From: Archilochus colubris
Taxonomy: Eukaryota > Chordata > Aves > Apodiformes > Trochilidae
Direction of reading: 5' to 3'
Assembly (NCBI GenBank): GCA_023079485.1
Contig: CM041091.1
Coordinates: 32,820,146 to 32,884,145, forward strand
Length of the DNA stretch: 64,000 bases
Position numbers and translations under genes: made by a program. Shown here piece by piece: positions 27,149-38,494 of the stretch (position 1 is the first letter of the stretch; each line of letters starts with the position of its first letter). The notes below the pieces were generated by a model, which was not told the origin of the DNA, made no database searches, and saw only the letters and a list, made by a program, of their open reading frames with translations.

Positions 27149-30043
27149 TCCTTGATTTCAGAAATTTTATTTCTTGTCAACCAGAATAGCCACAGTATCA
27201 ACATCAACACCTCTATTAGATCCAGGCCTACACTTTGAGTTCACCCTTAGCACCATCACACTTATTCCAATATTTTCCTCATCTGGGGAAACTTTAGACC
27301 AGTACAGGAGCACTTATAGAAGCTTAGTATCCACCACACTGGGAAGATAGCAGTGGAAATAAATAAGCACCACTCTAGGATTAGATAGAACACACACAGC
27401 TTTGCTACTGTGTAACTGCACCGCTCAGGGAAGCAAAAGGACTCATCTTCCACCCAACATAAATATCAAGTTACTCAAACTAAACTTGAGAGTACGTGCT
27501 AAGAAACAACATCTCAGCTACAAGGATTGATTCAATTGTGAACAGAGAGAAATTAGATTAACAACAGATGACTTAGAAGCCAAGCTGCTCCATCTCCACT
27601 GAATTACTGGCTCCATGAGCAGCACATTCCCCTTCCACACTGCCCTCTCCACAGGCACTTGGGGCTTTACCCCTCTCTTCTCTAGACACAAGAAAACAAA
27701 AGGCAACACTTCAACCTTGCCTCCAGCCATACCAAACCAAATCTGCTGTCATACAACACCAACAGTTCCTTTATCAAGGTGAAAACCACTATTAAAAGCA
27801 TTTCACAGGTCACAATATTTGGAAAATGAACCAGATAAAAGCTGGCATCTGACTTACCAGGAGAGGCATCAGGCGAGAGACAGCAGCTTTGAGACCCTTT
27901 TCTCAGCTCTAGTTGTCAGCATGAGGGAAGAAGAAATAAAAAAAAAACCCTTTAAACAAGTGGACATACCCATGCAGACACAAACATAAGACTATTCCAC
28001 TGAAGCTGAACTGCTACAACTTGAGAAGCAAGCTGTCTGCAGCCAGGGCATGGCGATGGATATGAAGTGTGGCTGCTCTTCAGCTCAGCTCTGTTATTCA
28101 CCAGGCTCAGCTGAGAAGTATCAACTTATTAAACCAGAGCAACCTGCAGCCATCACCCCATCCCCTTGGCTTAACTATTTAATCAGTTTTGCTTGATCAA
28201 TTTAGCTAACACATTGAAAGCACCTTTAAATTAACACAACAGAGACTTCCTCAGAAGGCTCTATAGACAGTACCTAAGTCAGCCCAGAAGCAAAAACAGA
28301 GTTGTGGCTGTGTTCAAATTGCTGGCAATATAATTCAAAGAAATTTTGCAACAAACTTGTTTGGGTTTTTTGTTCCTTTTGTTTTTTAACTAAAGCAAGG
28401 TATTTAAAAGTCCATCTTTATCACCTGGAGCATAAGCTCTGCTTCTCCAGAATAGTGTTTGGCTGAGTTAACCTACAGTAGGTTCATTTTGCTGAACTTA
28501 CCTCCACCCATCTGATCCTAATTACCACTTTCCCACACTGACCAGGAAACCTTTATAGGAGTTACCAGCCCTCTCCTCCATCCACCAAGATGGTTTGGGA
28601 AAAAAACCATATTGCAAAAATATTTTAACTCAACAGAGCTTTCTTCTCAGAGACATTATTATTACAAGATTAAGCAATACTGACAGTTTCTGTCCAAAGC
28701 ATGCAAGGCTCTGACTTTCTGGAATTTATCTGGGGCATTTATCATTCATTTTGAAATTCAGTGTATTAGATCTCATTATTTACCCAAGAAACACAGACAG
28801 AGCATGAGATATATGGGAATCACCTGTTTTGTTCCACTCAGTACAATATATTTCAGTTTGTATAGAGGTTTCATGAACTATCCATTTTCTCCTCTGAAAT
28901 CTTTATCACAGCATCACACACAATAATCCACAGTTACTTTGGGGAAAAAAAAAATCCATGTTTCGAGTCAAAATGTGAAGGGGAAAAAAAAAGAAATCTG
29001 GAATCCTTCTATTGGTGTTTAAAGGCATAACAAACTGCAGCAATTTATTTCCCCATATCCAGTTGTAATGCTAAGCCACAGATAAACATTACTAATGTAG
29101 CAAGAACGTGTTTCTTCCTTCTGATGGAGGTCCAGCATTGCCCTCTTGAGCATGCCAAACAGCATGGGGTACTTCATTCACCATGTGATTGGCACCCAGT
29201 TGAGTTCTGAATCAGTTTGGAGATTAAATTGTTGGCTAAAACTCTGGAAATTCTGACATCAGAGTTGTCAGGCAGGCTGGCTTTACTTTGAGAAAAAATA
29301 ATTCTTTTTAATAGTACTATGTTACTTGGCTTTTTATCTGTTTTCACATTGTTCAATAATGTTTTGCATTTCTATGCATTGTGTAGCACCCCAAGAGCTT
29401 TACTGGGGGAATATTTATATTAAAAAAAAATCAACTTATCATTTCAATGTGTGCTAATCAAGTTGCTACATGTTTGTGGAAACATTCTAGTAAAATCTAT
29501 TTTGATGGCACACAAAATGTCAGCCATTGCATGCTGATACCAAGTGATGTATCTGCTCAGTGAAAGGCAGAAATCATTTCTTAACACAGCTCATTTTCAA
29601 GGCATCTCTTACAAACAGGGACTTCTAAGGGTTGAGGGTTTCTTTTTCCATTTAGCTTGTAAACAAAGGAAATTTTCCTATAAACTTATGCTCAAAATTT
29701 TTTTGTTATTTTGCAGAGTAACAAGCTTATTTCTAGTGTATTTTAAGACACAATTTCAGCTATTATTTTATTGATACTAATGGAAATGATCCAGAAGAGG
29801 AAAACACATTGTTTGGAGGTCTTTCCAGATCCAGTCTGCTTCAAACTCAAACCTCCATGAAGCTTTCCACTTCCAGCTTGAGCTTTTTTCCCCCTTCCTT
29901 CCAGGAAGACACACACACACTCATTTTTTGAGGGCACACACAGCCATGCATTGTTTGTAACATCCTTTCTTGCTTTACTCATACAACTGCTCTCTTACAA
30001 CCAAATATTATTTTTTCCCTGCGACCTAATGCACAGCTTTGTT

Positions 30044-30053
30044 TTTATTTATT
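30044..30053 (-). terminator. Distal poly(A) signal candidate for TEX36
   Basis: Two overlapping AATAAA hexamers on the minus strand lie about 515 bases after the TEX36 stop. The nearer signal at 30472 is the more economical choice, so this one is an alternative. Confidence 0.35.
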
Positions 30054-30471
30054 TCTCTAATGGATGGTAACCTACCTTCAAACATGAAACCTTTCAGAAA
30101 TATTTTCTCTCTTACCTGAACGAGCAGTTTTGGCTCCCTGTTGTGGTGAATCCCCAGGGATCCAGCTCCTTTTTATACTTCTGTCAACACAGATGCTGTT
30201 AGCTGCTTGAGCTACAGCCACAGCACTGATTCTGAAGTTGAAGGAGCTTTTGTATCAAGATGAAGGGCAACCAGGTATCAAGTAACACAAGTACAATCAC
30301 TACCTCTGTTGTCACAATAGAGGTATTGCTAAAAACATGTTCAATCATGCTCTTCCTTATAATGCTCTTCTTCATTAAAACTGTTTCAGTAATGTATGTC
30401 TGCAGAGTACCATATGATTGTTGATTGCAACAAACTCTCAGCTGCACTACCACACTCATTTTACACAAACG

Positions 30472-30477
30472 TTTATT
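30472..30477 (-). terminator. Proximal poly(A) signal candidate for TEX36
   Basis: An AATAAA hexamer on the minus strand is 88 bases past the TEX36 stop codon. It would give a 3' untranslated region of about 110 bases. Confidence 0.55.
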
Positions 30478-30564
30478 CCCTCATCCAGCTGAGGAACAAG
30501 CACTTCAGGTCTCAAGAGGAGGCTCTGATGATGCTAATGCAGTGCCACCGAGGTGTCTGTGTGA

Positions 30565-30813
30565 CTAAGATGGATTGTTTGGCTGCAGTTTTCTTCTGTT
30601 CCAGGGAACAGGTTTGTCAGTGTCACATTGTTTGGAGTGTTGTTTTGGGTACCGCCCGAAAAACTCTCTCTCAGTATTTTCATGTCTGACAAATGATGTC
30701 TGATAAATGGTTAAGCCATCCTTGCTGCTAGGAATTGATTCATGAGCCCACAGGAAGAAGTTCTGGGAGTTCTGTTGCTGTCTCTCTGGATCTACCTTCT
30801 TCCGGCCCATACC
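30565..30813 (-). CDS. TEX36: TEX36 exon 4 (terminal)
   Basis: Residues 89-170 and the TAG stop. The acceptor CCCTAG is directly preceded on the minus strand by a TTTA microsatellite. The exon opens with GMGRKK. Confidence 0.9.
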   Translation of the reverse strand, partial: GMGRKKVDPERQQQNSQNFFLWAHESIPSSKDGLTIYQTSFVRHENTEREFFGRYPKQHSKQCDTDKPVPWNRRKLQPNNPS

Positions 30814-33800
30814 CTAGGGAAAAAAATAAATAAATAAATAAATAAAAATTAAATAAGAATTCCTGTAAACATATGACTTCCAGTCACAGTTTCACAGATG
30901 AATCTTGTAACAGTCACTACCCCACTGGGAAGTTAACAAAGCTGTTACCACAGTGATTTCAAGAACTCATGGCTGATCAAGTTAAAAATAATTTTGTCAG
31001 ACTTGCCTGTATGCACATATGCACATTCCTGGTTGCATGTATAATGGGAAATCTGGTGACCTTCCATCTCTCATTGCTAATAAACCACTTACACTTTGCA
31101 TTGCTTTAGCATGCTCTATACTCAGAGTTATTTAGCTATACTCAGCTAAATTAATCTTCAGAGCAAAGTAAAGAAACAGGTCAATAATTTCATGTTCAGA
31201 CTGCAATAAATAAACTGAGACAAACCAGGTTCAAAACTGTCCCTTGTGTGTCCAAACAAAGAGAGACACAGCCTGATTTTCACACTCCATATCTTGCAGG
31301 AAATTTATTTGGAATTATGCTTGGTCAGTTTCTCTAAGAATACAAGACACTACACAAAGTGAAAAGAAACTGAAGTTACTGAGTGAATAATGGATTCAAA
31401 AAAATAAAATAAAAATTAGAATCTACCTCTAACACAGCCCAAAATCAAACATTTAGTATCACAATTTGCTACTTCCTCCTCTACTCAGCTCCTTTACTGC
31501 ACTGTTTGTCTTGCTGCTCAGAAAGATGTCAATAATCTAAGTGGAAAAACTTGAAACTGTTGCAGACACAGAACAGTCCAAAACAATTTAAATTCTATTT
31601 GAACTCATAGCTTCTGCAATATGCATTTAAAAAGTTATAAGGAGATGTGAGCTAAAAAATGAAACATTCTGTTTACATTTTTCTCTTCTCACATTTTTTA
31701 GCATCTATAATTTGAGCAAGAGAGAGAAAAGAAACTCTTTAATCACTGGTAGACTGAGAGGTCTGAACCTGTTTGGTCCTTTTTAGTCCTGGGTACTTAC
31801 AGAATCAAAATACTCTCCTACATTCCGTAGACTGTGTCTGTTGTCATGAGAAGAAAATGGGAAGTTGTTGTTCACTGCTTTCTGAAAAAAAGAAATGATT
31901 TCAAAAAACTATGGATTTTCACATAACTTGCTTGGAGTCTACCAGTCACAGTTCTGATATTTTAAAAGATACTGAAATTACAGCTATTCTACCACAGAAG
32001 TCGTGTGTTACATCTTCAACTTCATGTATTTTTATGGGGCAATGTGGACCATCTGTATTTTATTTTTATAGAAAACCATCAGAAGGATTTGTATTCCCTT
32101 ACCTTGCTGAATATGGACATGATTAATAGAGAAGTGTGGATTTTCAAATGAGAAATGCTGCATTCTGTCTGTAAGCAGCAAAAGACTGGATATCTCAGGA
32201 TTGCCCCATCTGATTCACTTGTAAGCCTAGAGCTAATTAATATGAAGTACAAAAGGGACCTGCAAACTGAATTAACTGTGATTTATGTACTCAATGTCAT
32301 GCACACTGCTTGTTAAGGGGAAGTGGAGGAGGTATTAATTGTATAACTAATATATAATCTCATTTTTTAGCATAATGTTCATCCAATCTCTAGAAGGAAA
32401 CTAGAGTTTTAGAAGAAAAAAACAGTAAAACTGCAAAAGAACTATTTTTAAAGTAATTTAAGAGGGTTTTTTTTTTAAGTTTGTGTATTTTATATCATTA
32501 CAATATTATTAAAATAGCTTAAAACTGAAACATGGAAAACTCTTCTGGACTATTAGATTGCCTCTGTTCTTCCTCAAGCATTATTTTCCTGTTACACATT
32601 GGGAACTTCATGTTTTTTTCCCATAAATGATCCAGCAATTCTTAAAATCAGCATAGTGTAATAAATTTTTCATTTTCCAGATGTGATATTTACCTCCATA
32701 TAGTAGAGCAAGTTTCAATGTAACATGATTTTAAAACTGTTTCAGGACTAAGGGAATCTGAATTAGTTCTACAGATAAATGGAACAAGCAGAACTGACAT
32801 GTGGGATCACCAAATACACAGTTTGCCTGCATGGACTCAGCTGGATGATTGTACCTTAGGGTGTTGGGACTACTAGAGAGATTTCTACCTTTTTAGGAAC
32901 ATGCCACACGTCCAACTTTTATTCTCATACAGATTGAGCCAGGCTGTAGTTTGATGGATAAGTAAATTCAGTAGATACGTGGTCACAAAAATTTAAAATT
33001 AAGCCTCTTCTAAGGCAGTAAAAGAAAAGACTTACTGAAATAACCTACTGTAATTACTCATCAATCTGAATGGTTTAGGAATCATGTTTATTACTAGTGC
33101 CTATATGCTGCAGGAAAATTGAAGACCAAAGTGGGAAATATTCAGTTTCATCTCTTGGAATTATGCTGTGTATAAACTGATGGTGGAAAAAAAAAAAATC
33201 CATTACCAATTAATTACAGGACTATCATGAAGTTTGAAATAAGAGGTAATAGAAGCTTAAACAGTTACTACATTTCTGAGAAAATTAATTAACTTCACAG
33301 CCAGTGAGTTCCCTGATACAAGGAGCTTAAAGACATTCAGCTTCACATGCAGCAAGCTTCCAGCACTCTCCAAGCACTTTTTTAAAATGTCACATAGACA
33401 AATGTCCTCAGATTCCTCCTGTGCCATCACATTTTACCTTTAAATGCATCTTTGTACTCTCACTGCTGATACCATCTTAATTCTTATGGCAGAGAGGAAT
33501 TCCACTGATGTTTTAACAGTGAAGGGCTGGTAAATAAGAGGCAAAACCCAGGAGGTGAACAGTCATGCTAGAGCTGCTAAGAGGTCCATCCAACCTGGTT
33601 CTCCTCTTCAGACAGTGGCTAAGGCAGGATGCTCCACAGGGAGCTGTAAGCAATACCAACATAAAGCTGTTCCAGTATCATCTTCCCCTTTTCACTAGCC
33701 TCAAGCTTCCTTTTTAAATATTCCTTCCAAGCCCACTTGTGTAAGGAAGTAAAATCTGTGAACTCAATAGAACTGCTATGATTCCAAAAGATGGAAAGAG

Positions 33801-35369
33801 AAAATATTCTGTGCACCAAGTGATAAGGACAGAAAAAGGTGCTGATGAAATTGTAAGATTTTATACAGTATCTTGGTATCTTGTTTGTTTCAGAGATTGC
33901 CCCAGATCTCATCATTTTTAGGCAAGCCTTAAAAATGTTTCAGATGGGGAGTTTCTAAGTTCTTAATGGTCAAAAAATCAATCCCTTGCCAAATTACACA
34001 CTATTTCTGACATTCAACACAAAACGGATCATCAGATTTCAATTAAACATCCTTGCAGGGCTTTACACCCAGGTTTGGGACTGAGATTGATCACCATTTA
34101 TTCTGGCACATAAACCTGCCTCAAACAGCTGTAGCAGCTAATAAAAAGGGAAAGTTGCTGATGCTGGAAATCAGTAGTAACTACAGCAGGGTTTTGAGTA
34201 CCCAAAATTATAACTGGGTAAGAGCAAAATGTGTTTCTCCCTCAGCACAGCTAGCAAATCATTTTACTGCCTGAGGCACAAAGTCTGCCAGGCTGCTACG
34301 ACTGCTTCCTCACTCTGAGTGCCAATCCTGCTCACAACTCAGCAAGTGATATCTTGCAAAAAGGACCTCTGTGAACTGCCTGCCTGGCCCCAGCCACTCA
34401 CCTGCTCCCGAGCTCGGTATGCCCGTGGCAATCTGTCCTCAATGTACTGAACTTCTGCTGGCTGCTGGATCTGCTTGAGTGCAGAACGTGTAATGGACTC
34501 AGGCTGACTCTGGTGTGCTCCGGGGTGAGCAAACTAGGAAACAATGACATTCGTGATCCATTAAAAAAAAAAACCAAAAGCAAAAGCAAACAAACAAACA
34601 AACCACAGCAAATAAATTTGATCAGCAATGTGGACGAAACTGCGTTTTCCCGGCTATTTTTTATTATTTGGATTGCAGCAGCACCTAGTGGCCTCTGGAA
34701 ATAAAACCCAAAAGAGCAGCCTCCCCCAGACCATAGAATAAAGACCTTACAGTGGAGCTCAGGAGGCAGACAAGTGTATTATTTCTCCAGGGCCTTTCCA
34801 AAAATTCTTTATAAAGCAATAATCCATCTAGCAGAACCACTTATGCTATAATGTCTTTTTTTGCCCTCCACGCTGCTGCTGGTGCTGTAGTTTGAAAATA
34901 AAGATTTTAGGGACCAGCTCAGCCCCATGTCAGGCCCAGGGGTTGACAGAAGAGCCCACACTGCAGTGTGTGCACCGCAGTGCCCCAGGATGCTGAGACA
35001 GCCCAGGGACTCCAACAGAGTCCCCGAGTCACCTCTCTGGAGGGCAAGAAGGGAGCCAAACATCAGCTGGCATTCTCCAGAAGATAATGAGCTAACTGAT
35101 TACATTATTATTATTATTATTATTACAGTTATTATTACAATAAGAGACCTCCAGCACTGATGGAAAACCAAAACCATCCTGCCAGGGTCTGCTCTAGCAC
35201 ACTTCCTCCCAACCCCAAGGGCACTTTTTCCTCATCAACCTCCCGAATGGAAAACCTGGGTGTTCTTCAGAAAGTTTAAGGATAAAAAAAAATCCCTGCA
35301 GGGGGCTCCTGCCCTCACCCAGACACCGGCACTCCGGTCGCTGGGATTGGCCTTCCTGCCCTTGGCCAT
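30565..35369 (-). CDS. TEX36: TEX36 (testis-expressed protein 36), complete, 4 exons
   Basis: Four minus-strand exons (35319-35369, 34402-34533, 31801-31881, 30565-30813) join in phase to give 170 residues. The product aligns from end to end with human TEX36 (about 186 residues). It starts MAKGRKANPSD (human MTKGRRFNPPSD). It keeps PESIT in exon 2, and exon 3 holds KAVNNNFPFSSHDNRHS (human QAVNNQFPFSVHDNRHS). Exon 4 begins GMGRKKVDPE (human GLGRKKISPD) and includes NFFLWA (human NFNLWA). All introns are GT-AG and all junctions fall between codons. No membrane segment, signal peptide or known catalytic motif is visible, and the family's molecular role is not established. Expression in mammals is testis-biased. 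It lies head to head with EDRF1, about 3.1 kb apart. The C-terminus is shorter than in human and the match fades over the last 30 residues. Confidence 0.92.
30821..30855. repeat. (AATA)n microsatellite at the TEX36 exon 4 acceptor
   Basis: AATA/TAAA units on the plus strand become a TTTA-rich tract on the minus strand. That tract ends about 7 bases before exon 4 and so forms its polypyrimidine tract. Confidence 0.9.
30856..31800 (-). other. TEX36 intron 3
   Basis: Lies between exon 3 (donor GTAAGT at 31795-31800) and exon 4. I see no further exon or repeat element apart from the microsatellite at its 3' end. Confidence 0.8.
31801..31881 (-). CDS. TEX36: TEX36 exon 3
   Basis: Residues 62-88 (27 codons) and the best-conserved block of the protein, with FPFSSHDNRHS. 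The acceptor is TTTTTTCAG and the donor GTAAGT. Confidence 0.93.
31882..34401 (-). other. TEX36 intron 2
   Basis: About 2.5 kb, AT-rich. It contains a probable ancient CR1-like remnant at about 33575-33650 and nothing else that I can identify. Confidence 0.75.
33575..33650. mobile_element. Probable ancient CR1-type LINE remnant
   Basis: The stretch reading AGGTCCATCCAACC followed by CAGACAGTGGCTAAGGCAGG and GATGCTCCACAGG resembles the 'gtccatctagccca...gacagtggcca' block of deep amniote CR1 families. Orientation and family are not settled. It is much older than the other copies in this window. Confidence 0.4.
34402..34533 (-). CDS. TEX36: TEX36 exon 2
   Basis: Residues 18-61 (44 codons) with the conserved PESIT motif, ending RAREQ before a GTGAGT donor. 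The acceptor is TTTCCTAG. Confidence 0.92.
34534..35318 (-). other. TEX36 intron 1 with simple repeats
   Basis: Holds an A-rich/CAAA run at about 34561-34605 and an ATT trinucleotide repeat at about 35104-35138. No additional exon was seen. Confidence 0.8.
35319..35369 (-). CDS. TEX36: TEX36 exon 1 (start)
   Basis: Seventeen codons from ATG at 35369 to TGG, followed by donor GTGAGG. The start was chosen because MAKGRKANPSD lines up with human MTKGRRFNPPSD. The start context GGACATGG has a purine at -3 and G at +4. Confidence 0.9.
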
Positions 35370-35470
35370 GTCCCCACCGCCCTGGAAACGCGGTTGTCAG
35401 GGAAGCCACTTGTGTCCCCTCCCTGCCGTGACGTCATACCCTGCCTGCTGCGTCATCAAATGAGGATCCA
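35370..35470 (-). promoter_or_regulatory. TEX36 promoter with cAMP-response elements
   Basis: A perfect full CRE palindrome, TGACGTCA, lies at 35429-35436, 60 bases upstream of the TEX36 start codon. A CRE-like half site (ATGACGCA on the minus strand) lies at 35449-35456. The region is locally CpG-enriched and has no clear TATA box. CREM/CREB acting through CREs drives many haploid-spermatid genes, which fits a testis gene. The functional role here is inferred. Confidence 0.65.
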
Positions 35471-35534
35471 GAGGAGCGAATGCAGTGCTGGGATTACACA
35501 TCGAGTAGAGATGGGAGAACCAAGAGTAATTTGG

Positions 35535-35730
35535 GATGAAAAAGACCTTTAAAGGCATAAAATCCAACCACTAACCCAGCAGTGCCAAGGCCACCACTGC
35601 CCCATGTCCCTCAGCATCTCCACAGCTTTCAGATACCTCCAGGGATGGGGACTCCACCACTGCCCTGGGCAGTTTCACCTTTTGGTGAGGAAATTGTTCC
35701 TAATATCCAACCCAAACCTCCCCTGGCAAA
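35535..35730 (-). mobile_element. CR1 LINE 3' end fragment
   Basis: On the minus strand this is the CR1 3' untranslated region, with the CTGCCCAGGGCAGTGGTGGAG block and the AAAGGTCTTT motif near its 3' end. It is the same subfamily as the copy at 21775-21952. It sits about 165 bases upstream of the TEX36 start. Confidence 0.88.
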
Positions 35731-38104
35731 TTGAGATCTATTTAAAAAAAATACTGAATTCTCTACAATTAGTTCAGTGACATTTCACACTGAATGGTAA
35801 CATCTGGGGAAAGGAGGGGCATTTTTGAAGAAAAAAACCCATGACATTAGGTGTGTTATTTTCAAGATGTCACCTCATGCTCTTTTTAAAATGGCTTTAC
35901 ACACGCACACATCCTCATTGTGGACACAATATTTGGGTTTTTTTTTTAAAAAAAGAACCTGGCAGCACCTTGAGGGGGTTCCTCAAGGAAGGTGGGGGTG
36001 GCAGACAGCACCATGCCACTTGCCTGCTGCCCACAGACTCTCATGTCTGTTCAATCCTGTCACACAGTCACTAAGAGGGATGGAGCTATATTTTTCTTTT
36101 ATTTATTTATTATTTTTGGATTGGGGGAATGTGGAGAACCAGCCAAAATGCCAGAGTTGTTTCACAGAACCACACACAAAGCAAGGCTTCACCTCCTGGG
36201 CCTTTAACAGGCTGGAAAGGACCCAGCAGAGGCAGGAGAAGGGCTCTGCTCTCCAGTATGTTGATATTCCAGGCTGAGTTGGGTGGAAATCTGATACCAC
36301 AGCTGGGAAATGGAAGAAGAAAACCCACAGAATGTGTTCAGGATGAGTGATTCAGACTGTCACAGCCTCTTACAATGCCAAACTACAAAGAGTCCTGTGG
36401 GAAAATCTCCTTTTTCACCTTACTATCAGCTAGAGGTAATTTGAGAACTCCAGCTGCCACCATGGAGTTTTCCAAGGCTTCCTTCTAAATTATTTCTTTT
36501 TTCTCTTTAAGTATCTGTTGAACTTCTGACAATGCAGAAAAGAGCAATGATTTGGAACTTGTTATTGAGGCCATGCTGCAAGTTACTTTTCAATAGAGAA
36601 GTAAGTACATGGCTGTAACAATGATTTACAGAGGGTAATGCAAACCTTGTTTATGAAAAATAAGCTGCTCCAGATAAAGCAGTTTTGGTTAAGGAAAAAA
36701 AAAAATCAAGATCAACACGTTTTGAAACACTTTCATGATTATATTTTCTTCTCAGCCTTGACTGTAATGAGCTGTACCCATGTCTAATGTGCCAGGATCA
36801 GAGCTGAAGGCTAGAGAGATAACTAATGCTATTTTTAAGACTGAGTAAACCAGTGACAGAAAGCAACAAGAGAAGCTTGACAGGCAATTTGTAATTTGTT
36901 CTCATTCCACTCTACTCCTTTTCACATTCAGTAACTCAAGGCCCATTACTGCAAACTCAGACAAAAAGCACTTTGGCTTTTAAAATATTACTCCAGCAGA
37001 ATCAGGTTTTTTTATGATGGGCTTCAACAGGGTGGTATTTACTGCTGTTTTCCAGGGATACACAGGTGAAGCTGAAAAACTTTATGATACTTAAAAGGTC
37101 CCTTCTTAACACCATAAAGGGTACTAAAGGAACAAATAATAAAGAGTTGTGCCAGGCTGCAGTGGCAGCAGGCATGGCTACAATGTAAGTTTTAGCCCAA
37201 CTGCTTTAAAACATTACTTTAAATGATTGGATTTCCTAAACAAATTTGTTTGCGTATTTTCATACCAAAGTGTATTATTTATGTTGATGTTACTAATAAA
37301 AGACACGCCTTGTGCTGGTAAAATTTGCAAAATTAGGGAGTGTTTTAGCTTGGTTCACAAAGGAAATGAATGCTTATGCACTCAATTTTCAACTGTTCAG
37401 GCAATTCCCAATAAACTTTGAGACAAAAAAGGAATTTTGGAGATGACCAGAACCATCTTAGCTCCCTGAGGACCAGTGGCAGGACTGCAAAGTCTCTCAG
37501 GCAGACTTTGGTCCCAGTTGTTATACACAAATATACACACATAATCCCTGGATGTAATGATTAAGAGCCAGGCAGCATTTGTACTTCCAGACCAGTCACA
37601 AACTGTGCAGCCTCCTGTGGTGTGCTTAACAACGAATGGAATATAAGAAGAAAATAATTTTTAAAAGTCCTTTGTGCACTATTCATGTCACCATTTGCTT
37701 GCTCAGGCCACCACAGCCAAGCCTTTATTAAACCCAGTGCAGTCCAGCAGACTGCAGCTCTTCATCACCCAACACCCTGAGGTGTTTCACAGAGGTTAAA
37801 GAGTTTTTCAGTGTGTGCAAACCTCTCCAAAGCCTTACTGGCCTGTCCCCTTACCTAAGCTACCTAACACGGCCATGTCTCCGTCCTTTCTGAGGACAGG
37901 CTGGATAACACAGGCCAGACAGGTTCCGGGAGCTCTCGGCAGGCGCAGGCCGCAGCAGCCCGCAGCACCTCACACCCCTGGCACGGCCGGACCGCAGCCC
38001 CATCGCCAACACCCGCTCCGCTCAGCGCTCTCGGGGGCTGGAAACCGCCTTGGGGAAAAAAAAAATTAAAAAAAAAAAAATTAAAAATAAAATAAAATAA
38101 AATC
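35731..38104. other. TEX36-EDRF1 intergenic region
   Basis: No exon was recognised. The long plus-strand frame at 35825-36277 runs through T-rich low-complexity sequence and shows no family resemblance. An A-rich tract at 38055-38103 closes the interval at the edge of the EDRF1 CpG island. Confidence 0.65.
38055..38103. repeat. A-rich low-complexity tract inside the CpG-rich zone
   Basis: Runs of A broken by TT pass into AAAAT repeats. CpG-rich DNA flanks both sides, and the tract produces a spurious phenylalanine run in a minus-strand frame. Confidence 0.9.
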
Positions 38105-38234
38105 AACCCGGCAGCAGAGCCAGAGGAGCGAACGACCGCCTCACAGCCGCTCATCCCCTCACAGCCACCATGGCCGCTCCTCCCCTCACAGCGCAGCCCC
38201 ACCCTCATGACAGTCCCGCCCCCCGCGCTCTCCT

Positions 38235-38239
38235 ATTGG
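38235..38239 (-). promoter_or_regulatory. CCAAT box 1 (NF-Y site)
   Basis: CTATTGGTCAA is a good inverted CCAAT box. It is the first of two copies in the duplicated module. Confidence 0.65.
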
Positions 38240-38287
38240 TCAACTCTCCCCGTTCCCTCCTGTCAGTCTCGCCCTCCACGCTCTTCT

Positions 38288-38292
38288 ATTGG
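38288..38292 (-). promoter_or_regulatory. CCAAT box 2 (NF-Y site)
   Basis: CTATTGGCTAC repeats box 1 exactly 53 bases downstream and about 200 bases before the EDRF1 start codon. Confidence 0.65.
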
Positions 38293-38345
38293 CTACACCC
38301 CGCCTTCCCGCCTCCAGCCCTCCTCCTGGGGCTTCTCGGGAGGCA

Positions 38346-38353
38346 TCGCGAGA
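38346..38353. promoter_or_regulatory. TCGCGAGA core-promoter motif
   Basis: Eight of the ten bases of the TCTCGCGAGA palindrome found in CpG-island promoters. It lies about 140 bases upstream of the EDRF1 ATG. Confidence 0.5.
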
Positions 38354-38494
38354 AGTGGCTTCTGCAGGAGTCGCGCACCGCCCTCCCGCCTCCCTGCTGG
38401 CAGCGGGCGCCGAGCCCGCCCCGAACCTCCCGAACCCCCCTTCCCGAACCCGTCCGAACCCCCGGATCCGCGGCTGAGGGGCTGTTCCCGCGCT

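Larger units (their letters stand above)
21953..30043. other. Gene-poor intergenic region
   Basis: No exon of TEX36 or of any other gene was recognised here. The visible structures are a CA microsatellite (25041-25070), a poly-T run (about 25887-25909), a CT run near 26507 and a tandem repeat at 27049-27148. The rest looks like unique non-coding sequence. Confidence 0.55.
38105..38494 (+). promoter_or_regulatory. EDRF1 CpG-island promoter and 5' UTR
   Basis: GC-rich, CpG-dense sequence with no TATA box leads into the EDRF1 start codon. It carries two inverted CCAAT boxes (ATTGG at 38235-38239 and 38288-38292), exactly 53 bases apart and each embedded in a similar flank. A TCGCGAGA motif, a housekeeping-promoter element linked to ZBTB33 (Kaiso), lies at 38346-38353. 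The transcription start is probably downstream of the CCAAT boxes, but I cannot place it exactly. The island extends through exon 1 to about 38760. Confidence 0.8.

Noticed and set aside
35825..36277. 150-codon plus-strand frame between TEX36 and EDRF1
   Set aside because: It crosses poly-T and ATTT low-complexity sequence, and three other frames are open over the same bases.
37864..38208. 114-codon minus-strand frame upstream of EDRF1
   Set aside because: It is read across the A-rich tract, producing a phenylalanine run. No family resemblance and no splice sites.
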